From contig NZ_CP012150.1 in assembly GCF_001187505.1 (NCBI RefSeq), positions 2,356,001 to 2,420,000 on the forward strand: DNA of 64,000 bases, in the 5' to 3' direction. Shown here piece after piece: positions 1 through 7,455 of the stretch. Positions within the stretch are counted from its first letter, which is position 1, and the number at the start of each line of letters is the position of its first letter. Under the pieces are notes generated by a model. It was not told the DNA's origin, searched no databases, and saw only the letters and a list, made by a program, of their open reading frames with translations. The DNA comes from Mycolicibacterium goodii (GTDB lineage: Bacteria; Actinomycetota; Actinomycetes; Mycobacteriales; Mycobacteriaceae). The position numbers were made by a program, and so were the translations under genes.

Positions 1-2
1 CT

Positions 3-176
3 CCGAAAGGGTTCGTTGCCAAGGCAATTTCCATCCCGGCTCGGCGGATGCCGCGCATGCCCTCTCATCTCGTGATTCACATGGGTGGGATTCACCGCCG
101 CCTGCCGACCAGTGCGGCGTCGACGCTGATGAAGCGGGCCGTCGCTCGATTCCCCTCGACGATTCCGGAGGCGTAA
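3..176 (+). CDS. 3' end of an unidentified protein (partial)
   Basis: An open frame enters from the left edge and runs 57 codons without a stop, ending at TAA 174-176. Third codon positions are mostly G or C, as expected of real coding sequence here. The fragment is basic (MPRMPSHLVIHMGG near its middle) and has no motif I recognise; a reductase C-terminus is one guess. Upstream sequence is needed to identify it. Confidence 0.45.
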   Translation, partial: PKGFVAKAISIPARRMPRMPSHLVIHMGGIHRRLPTSAASTLMKRAVARFPSTIPEA

Positions 177-197
177 CGGGCGGTGTGTGCAGCAACG

Positions 198-220
198 GCA
201 AACGCGGCGCACCCGTTTGC
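198..220 (+). terminator. possible weak stem-loop after the partial gene
   Basis: Arms GCAAACG (198-204) and CGTTTGC (214-220) form a perfect 7-bp stem with a 9-nt loop, 22 bases after the stop at 176. No U-tract follows, which is common in mycobacteria. This is structure seen by eye only. Confidence 0.3.
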
Positions 221-347
221 GCTTCAGCAACTGTAAGAGAGCGAATTTCACGCACATCTGTTCCGGTGGTGGCAAAGAGTGTTAGCATTGCCACCTCGAC
301 TGGCGGAGTGCGAGCCCCGAGGGCTCGTGGCGCGGGAAGGGCAGTCG

Positions 348-1751
348 ATGCCTGAATTCGACACACCGGACGTCAACGACGCCCGCACTGCAGATGGTGT
401 GACCAACACGTCCGTGCCCTCTGCGCGAAGCGGGTTGCGCGTTGCGGTCTTCGGCCTGGGCTACGTCGGTAGCGTCACCGCGGCCTGCCTTGCCAGCCGG
501 GGCCATTCGGTCATCGGCGTGGATGTTCGACGTGAAAAGGTCGACATGATCAACCGCGGTCAGAGCCCGGTGGTAGAAGGCGGCCTCGACGAACTGGTGT
601 TCGGCGAGGTCGCCGCCGGCCGGCTCTGTGCCACCACGAATGCTGTTGAGGCGGTGGAGAACACCGACATCGCCCTGGTGTGCGTCGGCACCCCGTCGGC
701 CCCCAACGGTAGCCTGCTCACGACGTTTCTGGAACGGGTCAGTGACGAGATCGGTGCGGCACTCACCGCGCGCGCCGAGCGCTACACCGTTGTAATACGG
801 TCGACGATGCTGCCCTGGACGTGCGAGCAGACCGTCCTGCCGCGTCTGCAGGCCGCGTCGGGACAACGCGCGGGCGAGGACTTCGGACTGGCGGTCAATC
901 CCGAGTTTTTGCGCGAGGGGAGTTCGATCCGCGATTTCTTCGATCCGCCGAAGGTCGTCATCGGCCAGTTCGACACCGCCAGTGGAGATGCGGTGGCCGA
1001 ACTGTACCGCGGGTTGCCCAGCCCGGTCTTCCGCGTACCGCTCGCGGTGGCCGAGATGGTCAAGTACGCCGACAATGGATTCCATGCGCTCAAGACCGGT
1101 TTCGCCAACGAGGTCGGGGCTGTGTGCAAGGCGCTCGGGCTCGACAGTCACGCCGTGATGGACATCTTCGTGGCCGATACGAAGCTCAACATCTCGCCGG
1201 CGTACCTGCGCCCCGGGTTCGCGTTCGGTGGTTCGTGCCTGCCCAAGGATCTCCGCGCGTTCGTCCACCACGCGCGCCGCTCGGATGTCGCGGTGCCGAT
1301 CCTGGAGAGCGTGTGTACTTCGAACATCGGTCAGATCGAACGCGCCTTCAAGATCATCGAGGCCACGGGCAAGCGTCGCGTCGGACTGCTGGGCCTTGCC
1401 TTCAAATCCGGTACCGACGACTTGCGCGAAAGTCCGTTGGTGGCATTGGCCGAACGCCTTCTGGGACGCGGATTCGAGTTGCAGATCTATGATCCGCGCG
1501 TCGCGGTGTCTCGACTGCTCGGCGCCAACCGCGCATATGCCGAACAGCGGATTCCTCATCTGTCGCGGTTCGTTGCGGACTCGCCCGACGAGGTCGTCAA
1601 TCATGCTGAGGTATGCGTCGTGGGCGCCGCGGACCCAGAGGCGATCGCCGCGCTGCGGCGCGTCGACGGGCGCATTGTCGTCGACCTGGTCCGGTTCCCG
1701 GGTTCGGTGGACTACCAAGATGATCCTCGGTACATCGGTATCAGTTGGTGA
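348..1751 (+). CDS. nucleotide-sugar 6-dehydrogenase (AlgD/UDP-glucose dehydrogenase family)
   Basis: A 467-residue enzyme that oxidises C6 of an NDP-hexose to the uronic acid, using NAD+ twice. The Rossmann motif GLGYVGS sits near residues 32-38. The middle has NPEFLREG. The catalytic cysteine lies in FGGSCLPKD, near residue 297. The CLPKD form and RPGFAFGG context resemble GDP-mannose dehydrogenases (AlgD) more than typical UDP-glucose dehydrogenases, but the substrate cannot be fixed by eye. I chose ATG 348, which has GGGAAGG upstream; the frame also allows GTG 279. It probably supplies uronic acid units to the polysaccharide locus that follows. Confidence 0.88.
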   Translation: MPEFDTPDVNDARTADGVTNTSVPSARSGLRVAVFGLGYVGSVTAACLASRGHSVIGVDVRREKVDMINRGQSPVVEGGLDELVFGEVAAGRLCATTNAVEAVENTDIALVCVGTPSAPNGSLLTTFLERVSDEIGAALTARAERYTVVIRSTMLPWTCEQTVLPRLQAASGQRAGEDFGLAVNPEFLREGSSIRDFFDPPKVVIGQFDTASGDAVAELYRGLPSPVFRVPLAVAEMVKYADNGFHALKTGFANEVGAVCKALGLDSHAVMDIFVADTKLNISPAYLRPGFAFGGSCLPKDLRAFVHHARRSDVAVPILESVCTSNIGQIERAFKIIEATGKRRVGLLGLAFKSGTDDLRESPLVALAERLLGRGFELQIYDPRVAVSRLLGANRAYAEQRIPHLSRFVADSPDEVVNHAEVCVVGAADPEAIAALRRVDGRIVVDLVRFPGSVDYQDDPRYIGISW

Positions 1752-1826
1752 CGACCGCCCCCGGACGTGCGAATGCGAGCACCGACGACACGCGTGTCGC
1801 GTACCATTGTGGGCGATTGATCACGC

Positions 1827-1849
1827 GGGGGGAGCTACCCCAAGTGGGG
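1827..1849 (+). promoter_or_regulatory. G-run/C-run/G-run leader with two mutually exclusive stems
   Basis: A run of six G (1827-1832), then CCCC (1838-1841), then GGGG (1846-1849) lies upstream of the epimerase start at 1962. The C run can pair with either G run but not both, so alternative leader folds are possible. This is structural inference; no known riboswitch was recognised. Confidence 0.2.
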
Positions 1850-1961
1850 AAGGTGGTCATGCGGTGAGCGTTGGTCCACGAGGTTGTGCACCGGCTTGTG
1901 AAGGCCAATTCGACGCTGGGAGATCCTTTTTCGGATCATCGACCAACTGTGTCGGTACCCG

Positions 1962-2933
1962 GTGAGCACGATCCTTGTCACCGGCGGCGTCGGCATGATC
2001 GGCAGCGCGGTGGTTCGAAGGTTGCTGCGCGACCGTGCCGACAAGATCAGAGTGTGCGACCAACGGCCCGCACCGCAATGGATGAACGAGGCATGCGAAG
2101 TACGCACCGGTGACCTGCGTTGCGCCGACGAGGCCCGGGCGGCTGTCGCCGGTTGCACCCACGTCATCCATCTCGCCGCGATCGTGGGCGGCATCGCCAA
2201 TTTCCACAGACTTCCCCACACGCTCCTCGAGATGAACACCGGTCTCTACAACTCGGTGTTCGGCGCCGTCCTGCGCGAAGGTGTCGAGCGACTCGTCTAC
2301 GTGTCCTCGTCGATGGTGTTCGAACAGGCGACGCAGTTTCCTACCACGGAAGAACATCTCCTGGACTGCCGCCCACCACGATCGGCGTACGGATTCTCGA
2401 AGCTGGCCGGTGAGATCTACTGCCGCGCATTGCACGAGGAACACGGCGTGGCGTTCACCATCTGCCGGCCGTTCAACGCCTACGGTCCCGGCGAGCTCCC
2501 CGACACCGAGCCGGGCATCGCGCATGCCGTTCCCGATCTGATCAGAAAGGCGCTCTCGGGACAGTATCCGTTGCAGATCTTCGGATCCGGCAGCCAGACC
2601 CGCACGCTCACCCACGTCGACGACATCGCAGACGGCATCGTGACGGCGATGTTCGATCCGGCGGGCGAGAACCAGGATTTCAACATCTCCGCCTCGGAGG
2701 AACACACGATCGCCGAGATCGCGCAGATGATCTGGGCGGCTTGTGGGCTGGACCCGGAGAGCTTCGCGCTGGAGAACGTGCCGACCTTCGAGGTCGACGT
2801 TCAGCGCCGATGGCCGTCCGTGCAGAAGGCGCGCACGCTGCTGGGGTGGCAGGCCCGGGTGGACCTGCGGGACGGCATCGCGGCGACCGTCGAATGGCTG
2901 CGGCAGCAGCAGTGCGTTTCGCCGAACGCGTGA
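1962..2933 (+). CDS. NAD-dependent sugar epimerase/dehydratase (extended SDR)
   Basis: A 323-residue extended short-chain dehydrogenase. The N-terminal nucleotide-binding motif is TGGVGMIGS (about residues 7-15). The catalytic Tyr-Lys pair is in YGFSKLAGE, preceded by the Ser-rich strand VYVSSSMVF. Such enzymes epimerise or dehydrate NDP-sugars, for example UDP-glucose 4-epimerase or GDP-mannose epimerases; the substrate is not resolvable here. The start is GTG 1962. It lies between the nucleotide-sugar dehydrogenase and the convergent Wzz-like operon, so a precursor role in the same polysaccharide pathway is inferred. Confidence 0.82.
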   Translation: MSTILVTGGVGMIGSAVVRRLLRDRADKIRVCDQRPAPQWMNEACEVRTGDLRCADEARAAVAGCTHVIHLAAIVGGIANFHRLPHTLLEMNTGLYNSVFGAVLREGVERLVYVSSSMVFEQATQFPTTEEHLLDCRPPRSAYGFSKLAGEIYCRALHEEHGVAFTICRPFNAYGPGELPDTEPGIAHAVPDLIRKALSGQYPLQIFGSGSQTRTLTHVDDIADGIVTAMFDPAGENQDFNISASEEHTIAEIAQMIWAACGLDPESFALENVPTFEVDVQRRWPSVQKARTLLGWQARVDLRDGIAATVEWLRQQQCVSPNA

Positions 2934-2944
2934 CCGCGTCCTCT

Positions 2945-3610
2945 TCAGTTGCCTTCCGCCGATTCGACTCTTTCCGGTGGGCTCTCGATCGAATCGCCTG
3001 GGCCGGGGCCGGCTGGTTCGCGGGATGCCTTGATCCACACGGCGGCTGCACCGAGCAGCAGGGCCGCGAGTGCTGCCAGTAGGTAGAGCAGAGCCCGCTC
3101 GACCGGATCCCTGCGCGCCGGCGTCGCGTCACTGACCACCGTGGTGCGGACTTTCTGCCTGTCCTCGCCGGTGGCCGTCTCGATCGCGGCGGTGTACGCG
3201 ACGAACTCTCTGGCCACGGTGTTGGCGATCAGTTCGGCGCGTTCCGGCGACTTGTCGGCGACCCTGATGTCAATGAGAGAGGTCTTGGGTGGCACGTTCG
3301 TGGCGGACAATTCTGCGGCGAGTTGCGTTGGGGTCATCGGCAATCCGAGTCTGTCGATGACCCGCCGGGTCACCACGTCACTGGTCAACAGCGGGATGTA
3401 GGTGCGGATCCGCCGGATCGCCGCCTCCTCGTTCTGATACGCCGCCGCGGTCGTCGATCCCTCGATCGAGACCATCAGTCGCGCCGAGGAGACATATGTG
3501 ACGGGCAACAACAGGATCACGGCCGCACCGATGATGAGAACCAGTCCCGACACGAGCAGATACGTCGACCGGAATCGCCGTGCGGCAGCGACAAACGACT
3601 TCAGGTTCAC
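2945..3610 (-). CDS. Wzz-like chain-length/polysaccharide co-polymerase, second copy
   Basis: A 221-residue protein with an N-terminal membrane segment (about residues 15-35), a periplasmic-type coiled domain, and a second membrane segment near residues 180-200. This is the topology of Wzz/PCP proteins, which set glycan chain length with a Wzy polymerase. No tyrosine-kinase domain is attached. The start is GTG 3610, preceded by GAGAAGG and overlapping the upstream gene's TGA (GTGA). Longer in-frame starts would run into that gene. It is the last gene of a - strand operon of six tightly linked genes (7336 to 2945). Its 3' end faces the epimerase across 11 bp. Confidence 0.75.
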   Translation of the reverse strand: MNLKSFVAAARRFRSTYLLVSGLVLIIGAAVILLLPVTYVSSARLMVSIEGSTTAAAYQNEEAAIRRIRTYIPLLTSDVVTRRVIDRLGLPMTPTQLAAELSATNVPPKTSLIDIRVADKSPERAELIANTVAREFVAYTAAIETATGEDRQKVRTTVVSDATPARRDPVERALLYLLAALAALLLGAAAVWIKASREPAGPGPGDSIESPPERVESAEGN

Positions 3611-4257
3611 CTTCTCACCCCCGACCGTTCGGCTTCCGCTTGGGTATCTGTGTGTAACGCCGAGCGGACCACCGCCGCAGTGGCTCCCGCGAACAGGCCG
3701 ACGAGTGCGACCCCGAACAACAGGAGTGCCAGCGGGATACCCCACGCCACCATCCTGGTGGGCCGTCCTGGCGGGTCGACGACGACGAGTTCGGCCCTGG
3801 GAACCAGCGACCCGGGCACCGACTCCAACATGCGGACCGTCGCCGCATATTCGGAGAGGAACATGGTCGCGGTCTGTTGCGCTTCGGCAGCCGAAGGCGC
3901 GCCGACCGATACGGTGATGAGCGCGGTGCCGGAGACGTTCTCGGCGTCGATCCGCGACGAGAGAGTGGCCGGGGCGATATCGAGGTCGAGGTTTTTGATC
4001 ACGCGTTCGGCCACTGCCGAACTCGTCGCCAGTCGCGCGTAGGTGGCGGCGCGTTCCCGAGCGTACGTGTCCCCGCCGTCGACGACCTGGCTGACATCAC
4101 CCGGAGTCCGGACCAGCACCGTCGCCTGCGCCCGGTACATCGGCGGTTGCAGGATCAGCGCCACCGTCGCGACGGCCAGACAGACCAGTACACCCCATAA
4201 CAGCCACCGCCATCGCTCACCGAGGATGCGCAGATAGGTCGCAAGCGCAGGGTTCAT
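3607..4257 (-). CDS. Wzz-like chain-length/polysaccharide co-polymerase, first copy
   Basis: A 216-residue protein with a membrane helix near residues 17-35, the PPMYRAQATVLVRTPG stretch typical just after TM1 of Wzz/capsular co-polymerases, and a second helix near residues 170-195. It starts at ATG 4257 in a 4-bp ATGA overlap with the SGNH gene upstream and overlaps the next Wzz gene by 4 bp. The two adjacent co-polymerases share topology but little sequence, so they may form a hetero-oligomer or control different chain lengths (inference). Neither has a cytoplasmic kinase domain. Confidence 0.78.
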   Translation of the reverse strand: MNPALATYLRILGERWRWLLWGVLVCLAVATVALILQPPMYRAQATVLVRTPGDVSQVVDGGDTYARERAATYARLATSSAVAERVIKNLDLDIAPATLSSRIDAENVSGTALITVSVGAPSAAEAQQTATMFLSEYAATVRMLESVPGSLVPRAELVVVDPPGRPTRMVAWGIPLALLLFGVALVGLFAGATAAVVRSALHTDTQAEAERSGVRR

Positions 4258-5006
4258 GACGGTGCCCTGACGTGCTGCGTCTGAAGGGCCTCGATCAGGG
4301 CGGCGAGAATCTGTTGCTCGCCTTTTGCGTTGGGGTGAATCTCGTCCGAGCCGAGCAGATCTGACGTATCCGTGCCGGACAGCGTGCTGAGCGGATCGAT
4401 GAAGATCACACCCTTGGCTTCGCGCGTCGCCTGCAGACGCGCCATGAATTCGTCGGTCATTCCCAGATCGTCTCGGGGATCTGCGAGAAATCGGGGCCGG
4501 ATGAACACGACCTGCGCACGGGGCCACGCCCGGCGCACCTCACCGAGCGTCGATAGCGTCTCTTCGAACGCGTATGCGCGCGGGGCGAAGTCGTCGTTTC
4601 GTCCACCGTCGAGCACCACCAGGTCCGGGTCGTATTTGGCGGACAGGAGCGGGATTCGTTCGATGAACGACGACGACTCGCCGGTGTACGGGTCGTCCCA
4701 GCGGTTGGCCGGGCCACCGCTGATGTACCCCGTCCCGCCGACCGCGGACAAGGCGCACAGCCAGCCCATCCGCAGCGCGGCGCGGCATGCGTAAGACAAC
4801 TCGGCAGTGCTCTCACCCGCGGTGTAGGAATCTCCGATGAACAACGCCAGTGGCCGCGCTGTCGAGGTGGCTCGATCTTCCCGGACGTAGGACGAGGTTG
4901 CATACGGCGGCCCGATTTGTGCCGAATGAGAGACACCGGCGATGCCGAGCGCGATCGCGGCCGAGAGGGTGATTGCGCCGAGATCCAGCCATCGCGTCCG
5001 GTTCAT
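4254..5006 (-). CDS. SGNH/GDSL-type hydrolase, exported, catalytically complete
   Basis: A 250-residue protein with an N-terminal hydrophobic segment (residues about 9-28) that looks like a signal peptide or anchor. All SGNH blocks are visible: GDSYTAG with the nucleophile Ser60, a glycine block (GGTGYISGG), GGRNDD with the block III Asn, and DEIHPN with the catalytic Asp-x-x-His near the C-terminus. Such enzymes add or remove O-acyl groups on carbohydrates. The position inside a Wzx/Wzy-type locus suggests a glycan O-acetyl esterase or transferase. The start at ATG 5006 overlaps the preceding gene by 4 bp. Confidence 0.8.
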   Translation of the reverse strand: MNRTRWLDLGAITLSAAIALGIAGVSHSAQIGPPYATSSYVREDRATSTARPLALFIGDSYTAGESTAELSYACRAALRMGWLCALSAVGGTGYISGGPANRWDDPYTGESSSFIERIPLLSAKYDPDLVVLDGGRNDDFAPRAYAFEETLSTLGEVRRAWPRAQVVFIRPRFLADPRDDLGMTDEFMARLQATREAKGVIFIDPLSTLSGTDTSDLLGSDEIHPNAKGEQQILAALIEALQTQHVRAPS

Positions 5007-5662
5007 TTCAGAACCTCTGTGCGCAGCCACGTTGCGATCTTGTCGGCCGCCACCGACTGCCCTTCGTCACTCGGGCCGCTGCGGTCGGGATGCATCTGGT
5101 CTCTGGTGAACAAGGGTGGGTCGAGGGCATCGAAATACGGCACTCCGGTCTGCTCTGCGGCCTTGCGTACGGCGTCATCCACCCGCCGAACCGACTCGGG
5201 AACCGGTGTCTCGTACCAGAACGGGCCCACCACGGCGACCTGTTCGCCGCCGCGGATGGTCTTGTTGATCGCCTCGGCCGCTCCGACGGTGACTGCCCGC
5301 ATCTCGGGAACGGAGGCGTCGGCGGTACCGGTCACCAGCAGGATGAGTCGCGGACGTTGCGCCTGCGCGCGTTCCACCTGGAATCGGAAGGCCTGCCCGC
5401 CCATCCCGTCCGCGGCGAATCCGGCTTCCGGCAGCGCGTAATTGGATACCGACCAGCCGGTGCGCGTGGCCATCAGCGTCGGCCAGACCACGCGGTTCTT
5501 GATGCCTGCCGTGTTCTGGTCGCCGACCACGGCGATGGTCACCGCAGGGGCCGTGGCGGTGGCCGGCGCCCAGGCAAGTGTGGACGCGAGAACCAACTGG
5601 AGGCCGAGCAGTGATCCGACCACCCACCGGATCCGCCGGTGAACCGTCTGTTCCCGGTTCAC
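5003..5662 (-). CDS. SGNH-hydrolase-fold protein lacking catalytic Ser and Asn
   Basis: A 219-residue protein with an N-terminal hydrophobic segment (about residues 13-38). The fold resembles its downstream SGNH neighbour, but block I reads GDQNTAG with Gln49 where the nucleophile Ser should be, and block III reads GTAD instead of GxND. The C-terminal D-x-x-H block (DQMHPD) remains. It is therefore probably a non-hydrolytic homologue: a carbohydrate-binding or regulatory partner of the active copy. Assignment to the SGNH fold is by motif reading only. It overlaps both neighbours by 4 bp, so the two SGNH genes are translationally coupled. Confidence 0.62.
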   Translation of the reverse strand: MNREQTVHRRIRWVVGSLLGLQLVLASTLAWAPATATAPAVTIAVVGDQNTAGIKNRVVWPTLMATRTGWSVSNYALPEAGFAADGMGGQAFRFQVERAQAQRPRLILLVTGTADASVPEMRAVTVGAAEAINKTIRGGEQVAVVGPFWYETPVPESVRRVDDAVRKAAEQTGVPYFDALDPPLFTRDQMHPDRSGPSDEGQSVAADKIATWLRTEVLK

Positions 5663-6783
5663 GGTGCGCCTACCAGAGCATCGGTGTACGTGCTCACCAG
5701 GCGGTCACCGACTCGCCGCATGCCGAAGCGCTCGAGCGCGGTGTCTCTGCCGCGCTCACCGATCGAGCGGGCCCGCACGCGATCCCGGAGTATCGAACCG
5801 ACGGCGGTTACCAGACCGGACACCGACGCGTCGGTGACGGCACCGCAACCCGACTGCTCGATGATCGGTGCGAGGCCGCAGTCATCGGTCACCACCACCG
5901 GCAGGCCGACCGACATCGCCTCCAACACCGACATCGGGTACGGTTCCCGCACCGAGGGCAGCACATAGACGTCGGCTTCTGCCATCCGTGCCGGGATGGC
6001 ATCGGGGCTCAGGGCACCTTCCCAGGTGATCCGCGGATCGCCATCGATGGCTGCCCGCAGGGCCGGGCCCTCACCTTCGTCGGGCCCCACCAAGGTGAAT
6101 CGGGCGTCGACACCCGAGGCGAGTAATTCCCTTGCCATCTCAACGAATACGAGGGGTCGCTTCCTCGCGTGCATACGCGCCGCGAACAGCACCTCCGGCG
6201 CGCGCCCTGGTGCACGGTGCGGGTGGACGGCGGGGTACTCGGGTACGCCGTTGCCCAGTTGCACAAGTCGCAGATCGGGTCCGGCGACAGAGACGAGCTG
6301 CTCCCGCTCCGACGAGTCGAGGAAGAACACGGCGCGCGCGTCCCGCAGAAGGTCGCGGGTCCACATCCGATCCAACGGCGCGGCAAGGGGATGGTCGGTC
6401 GGCACGACCATGCCGTGCGTCTGCAGCACATAGGGGATCCCGCGACGGCGCGCAGCCGCGGCCACCGGCATGCCGACGAGGTCGCGGGCGAAGTGGACAT
6501 GCACGGTGTCGAATCCGGCCCAATTGCCCCGCAACCATGCCGTCAGTCCGGGGGCGCAGGTCCAGGCAAACCCGCCTCGGCGCAAGATACTTCTGGCAGC
6601 AAACAGTTTGGCCGGTACGCCGTTCAGCTGGGTCGGCAAAGTGCGGTAACCGCGCGCCGCTCCGGCGATCGTCACCTCGTGGCCGCGGCGGACCAGTTCG
6701 GCACTCTGGTTGGACGCCACGCGGGTGGGGCCGCCGTACAGCCCGTCCGGACTGAACAGCGTCGCCACCTGCAGGATGCGCAT
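5659..6783 (-). CDS. GT4-family glycosyltransferase
   Basis: A 374-residue GT-B enzyme. The N-terminus MRILQVATLFSPDGLYGGPT is the usual acceptor-domain start. The C-terminal half has the GT4 donor-binding E-x7-E pattern in REPYPMSVLEAMSVGLPVV. It should transfer a sugar from an NDP donor to a lipid-linked acceptor at the cytoplasmic face. I chose ATG 6783 over the upstream in-frame ATG 6843, because the extra N-terminus is not family-like and would overlap the acetyltransferase gene. Its stop overlaps the SGNH-like gene start by 4 bp. Confidence 0.85.
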   Translation of the reverse strand: MRILQVATLFSPDGLYGGPTRVASNQSAELVRRGHEVTIAGAARGYRTLPTQLNGVPAKLFAARSILRRGGFAWTCAPGLTAWLRGNWAGFDTVHVHFARDLVGMPVAAAARRRGIPYVLQTHGMVVPTDHPLAAPLDRMWTRDLLRDARAVFFLDSSEREQLVSVAGPDLRLVQLGNGVPEYPAVHPHRAPGRAPEVLFAARMHARKRPLVFVEMARELLASGVDARFTLVGPDEGEGPALRAAIDGDPRITWEGALSPDAIPARMAEADVYVLPSVREPYPMSVLEAMSVGLPVVVTDDCGLAPIIEQSGCGAVTDASVSGLVTAVGSILRDRVRARSIGERGRDTALERFGMRRVGDRLVSTYTDALVGAP

Positions 6784-6787
6784 GTCG

Positions 6788-7336
6788 TCACATCCGGCTG
6801 ACGGTCGGCTGTGCGGCCTGGACCAGAGAGCCCGGCGGCACATCGCGCTGAACCAACGACATCGCGCCGATGACGGAGTTCGCGCCTATGCGGACACCGC
6901 GCAGCACGGTGCTGCGCGCGCACACCCACGCACCGTCCTCGATCGTGATCGGACCATTGTCGAATTCGAAGGTGGCAGACCTGCGGTCGTGACTACCGGT
7001 GCACAGGAAGACATGCTGCGAGATGCACACGTCCGATCCGATCACGATCCGGTCGAGGTTGTAGAGCTCGCTGCCGACACCGACCCAGGAATTGTCTCCG
7101 ATCGACAGTTTCCAGGGCCACTGAACCGTCACCCGGTGCCTGATCAACACGTTGTCGCCGATCTGCGCGCCGAACCAGCGCAACATGGCGCACCGGAGCC
7201 GGTTCGGGCACCACACCTGGGTGAAGATCAGGGTGGACACCGCCACCCAGAGGATCTGCGCGCCGAGACCACGGCCCTTGTCGTAGGACCTGCCACGCCG
7301 CGCGGCCAGCGATCGGTTCGGCTGTGTGATCGACAC
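6788..7336 (-). CDS. WcaF-like hexapeptide-repeat acyltransferase
   Basis: A 182-residue left-handed beta-helix protein. Isoleucine/valine-rich hexapeptide repeats run through its C-terminal two thirds, and CTGSHD carries the catalytic His typical of colanic acid acetyltransferases WcaF/WcaB. It probably acetylates a sugar hydroxyl of the repeat unit with acetyl-CoA. The start is GTG 7336, with GGAGG 5-9 bases upstream; longer ORF starts lack a good site. It is first in the - strand operon and divergent from the Wzy-like gene, with about 120 bp between them. Confidence 0.78.
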   Translation of the reverse strand: MSITQPNRSLAARRGRSYDKGRGLGAQILWVAVSTLIFTQVWCPNRLRCAMLRWFGAQIGDNVLIRHRVTVQWPWKLSIGDNSWVGVGSELYNLDRIVIGSDVCISQHVFLCTGSHDRRSATFEFDNGPITIEDGAWVCARSTVLRGVRIGANSVIGAMSLVQRDVPPGSLVQAAQPTVSRM

Positions 7337-7455
7337 ATTGCCTCCGCTAGCAAAGAATCTGTCGAGGATCATGGTAACGGGAGCTACGACTTCGCCACAT
7401 GAAACCGGATAAACAGCTATCGTCATCTTTGCGCGCATCGGTCAATTGGGGGTGT

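Noticed and set aside
282..1718. 478-codon - strand frame opposite the nucleotide-sugar dehydrogenase
   Set aside because: The + strand protein carries complete catalytic motifs; the antisense frame has none.
1857..3038. 393-codon - strand frame across the epimerase
   Set aside because: The + strand epimerase has the Rossmann and YxxxK motifs; the antisense reading is shadow.
4254..5662. The two SGNH genes as an artefact of one split gene
   Set aside because: Each has its own N-terminal hydrophobic segment and its own full set of block positions, so they are two proteins.
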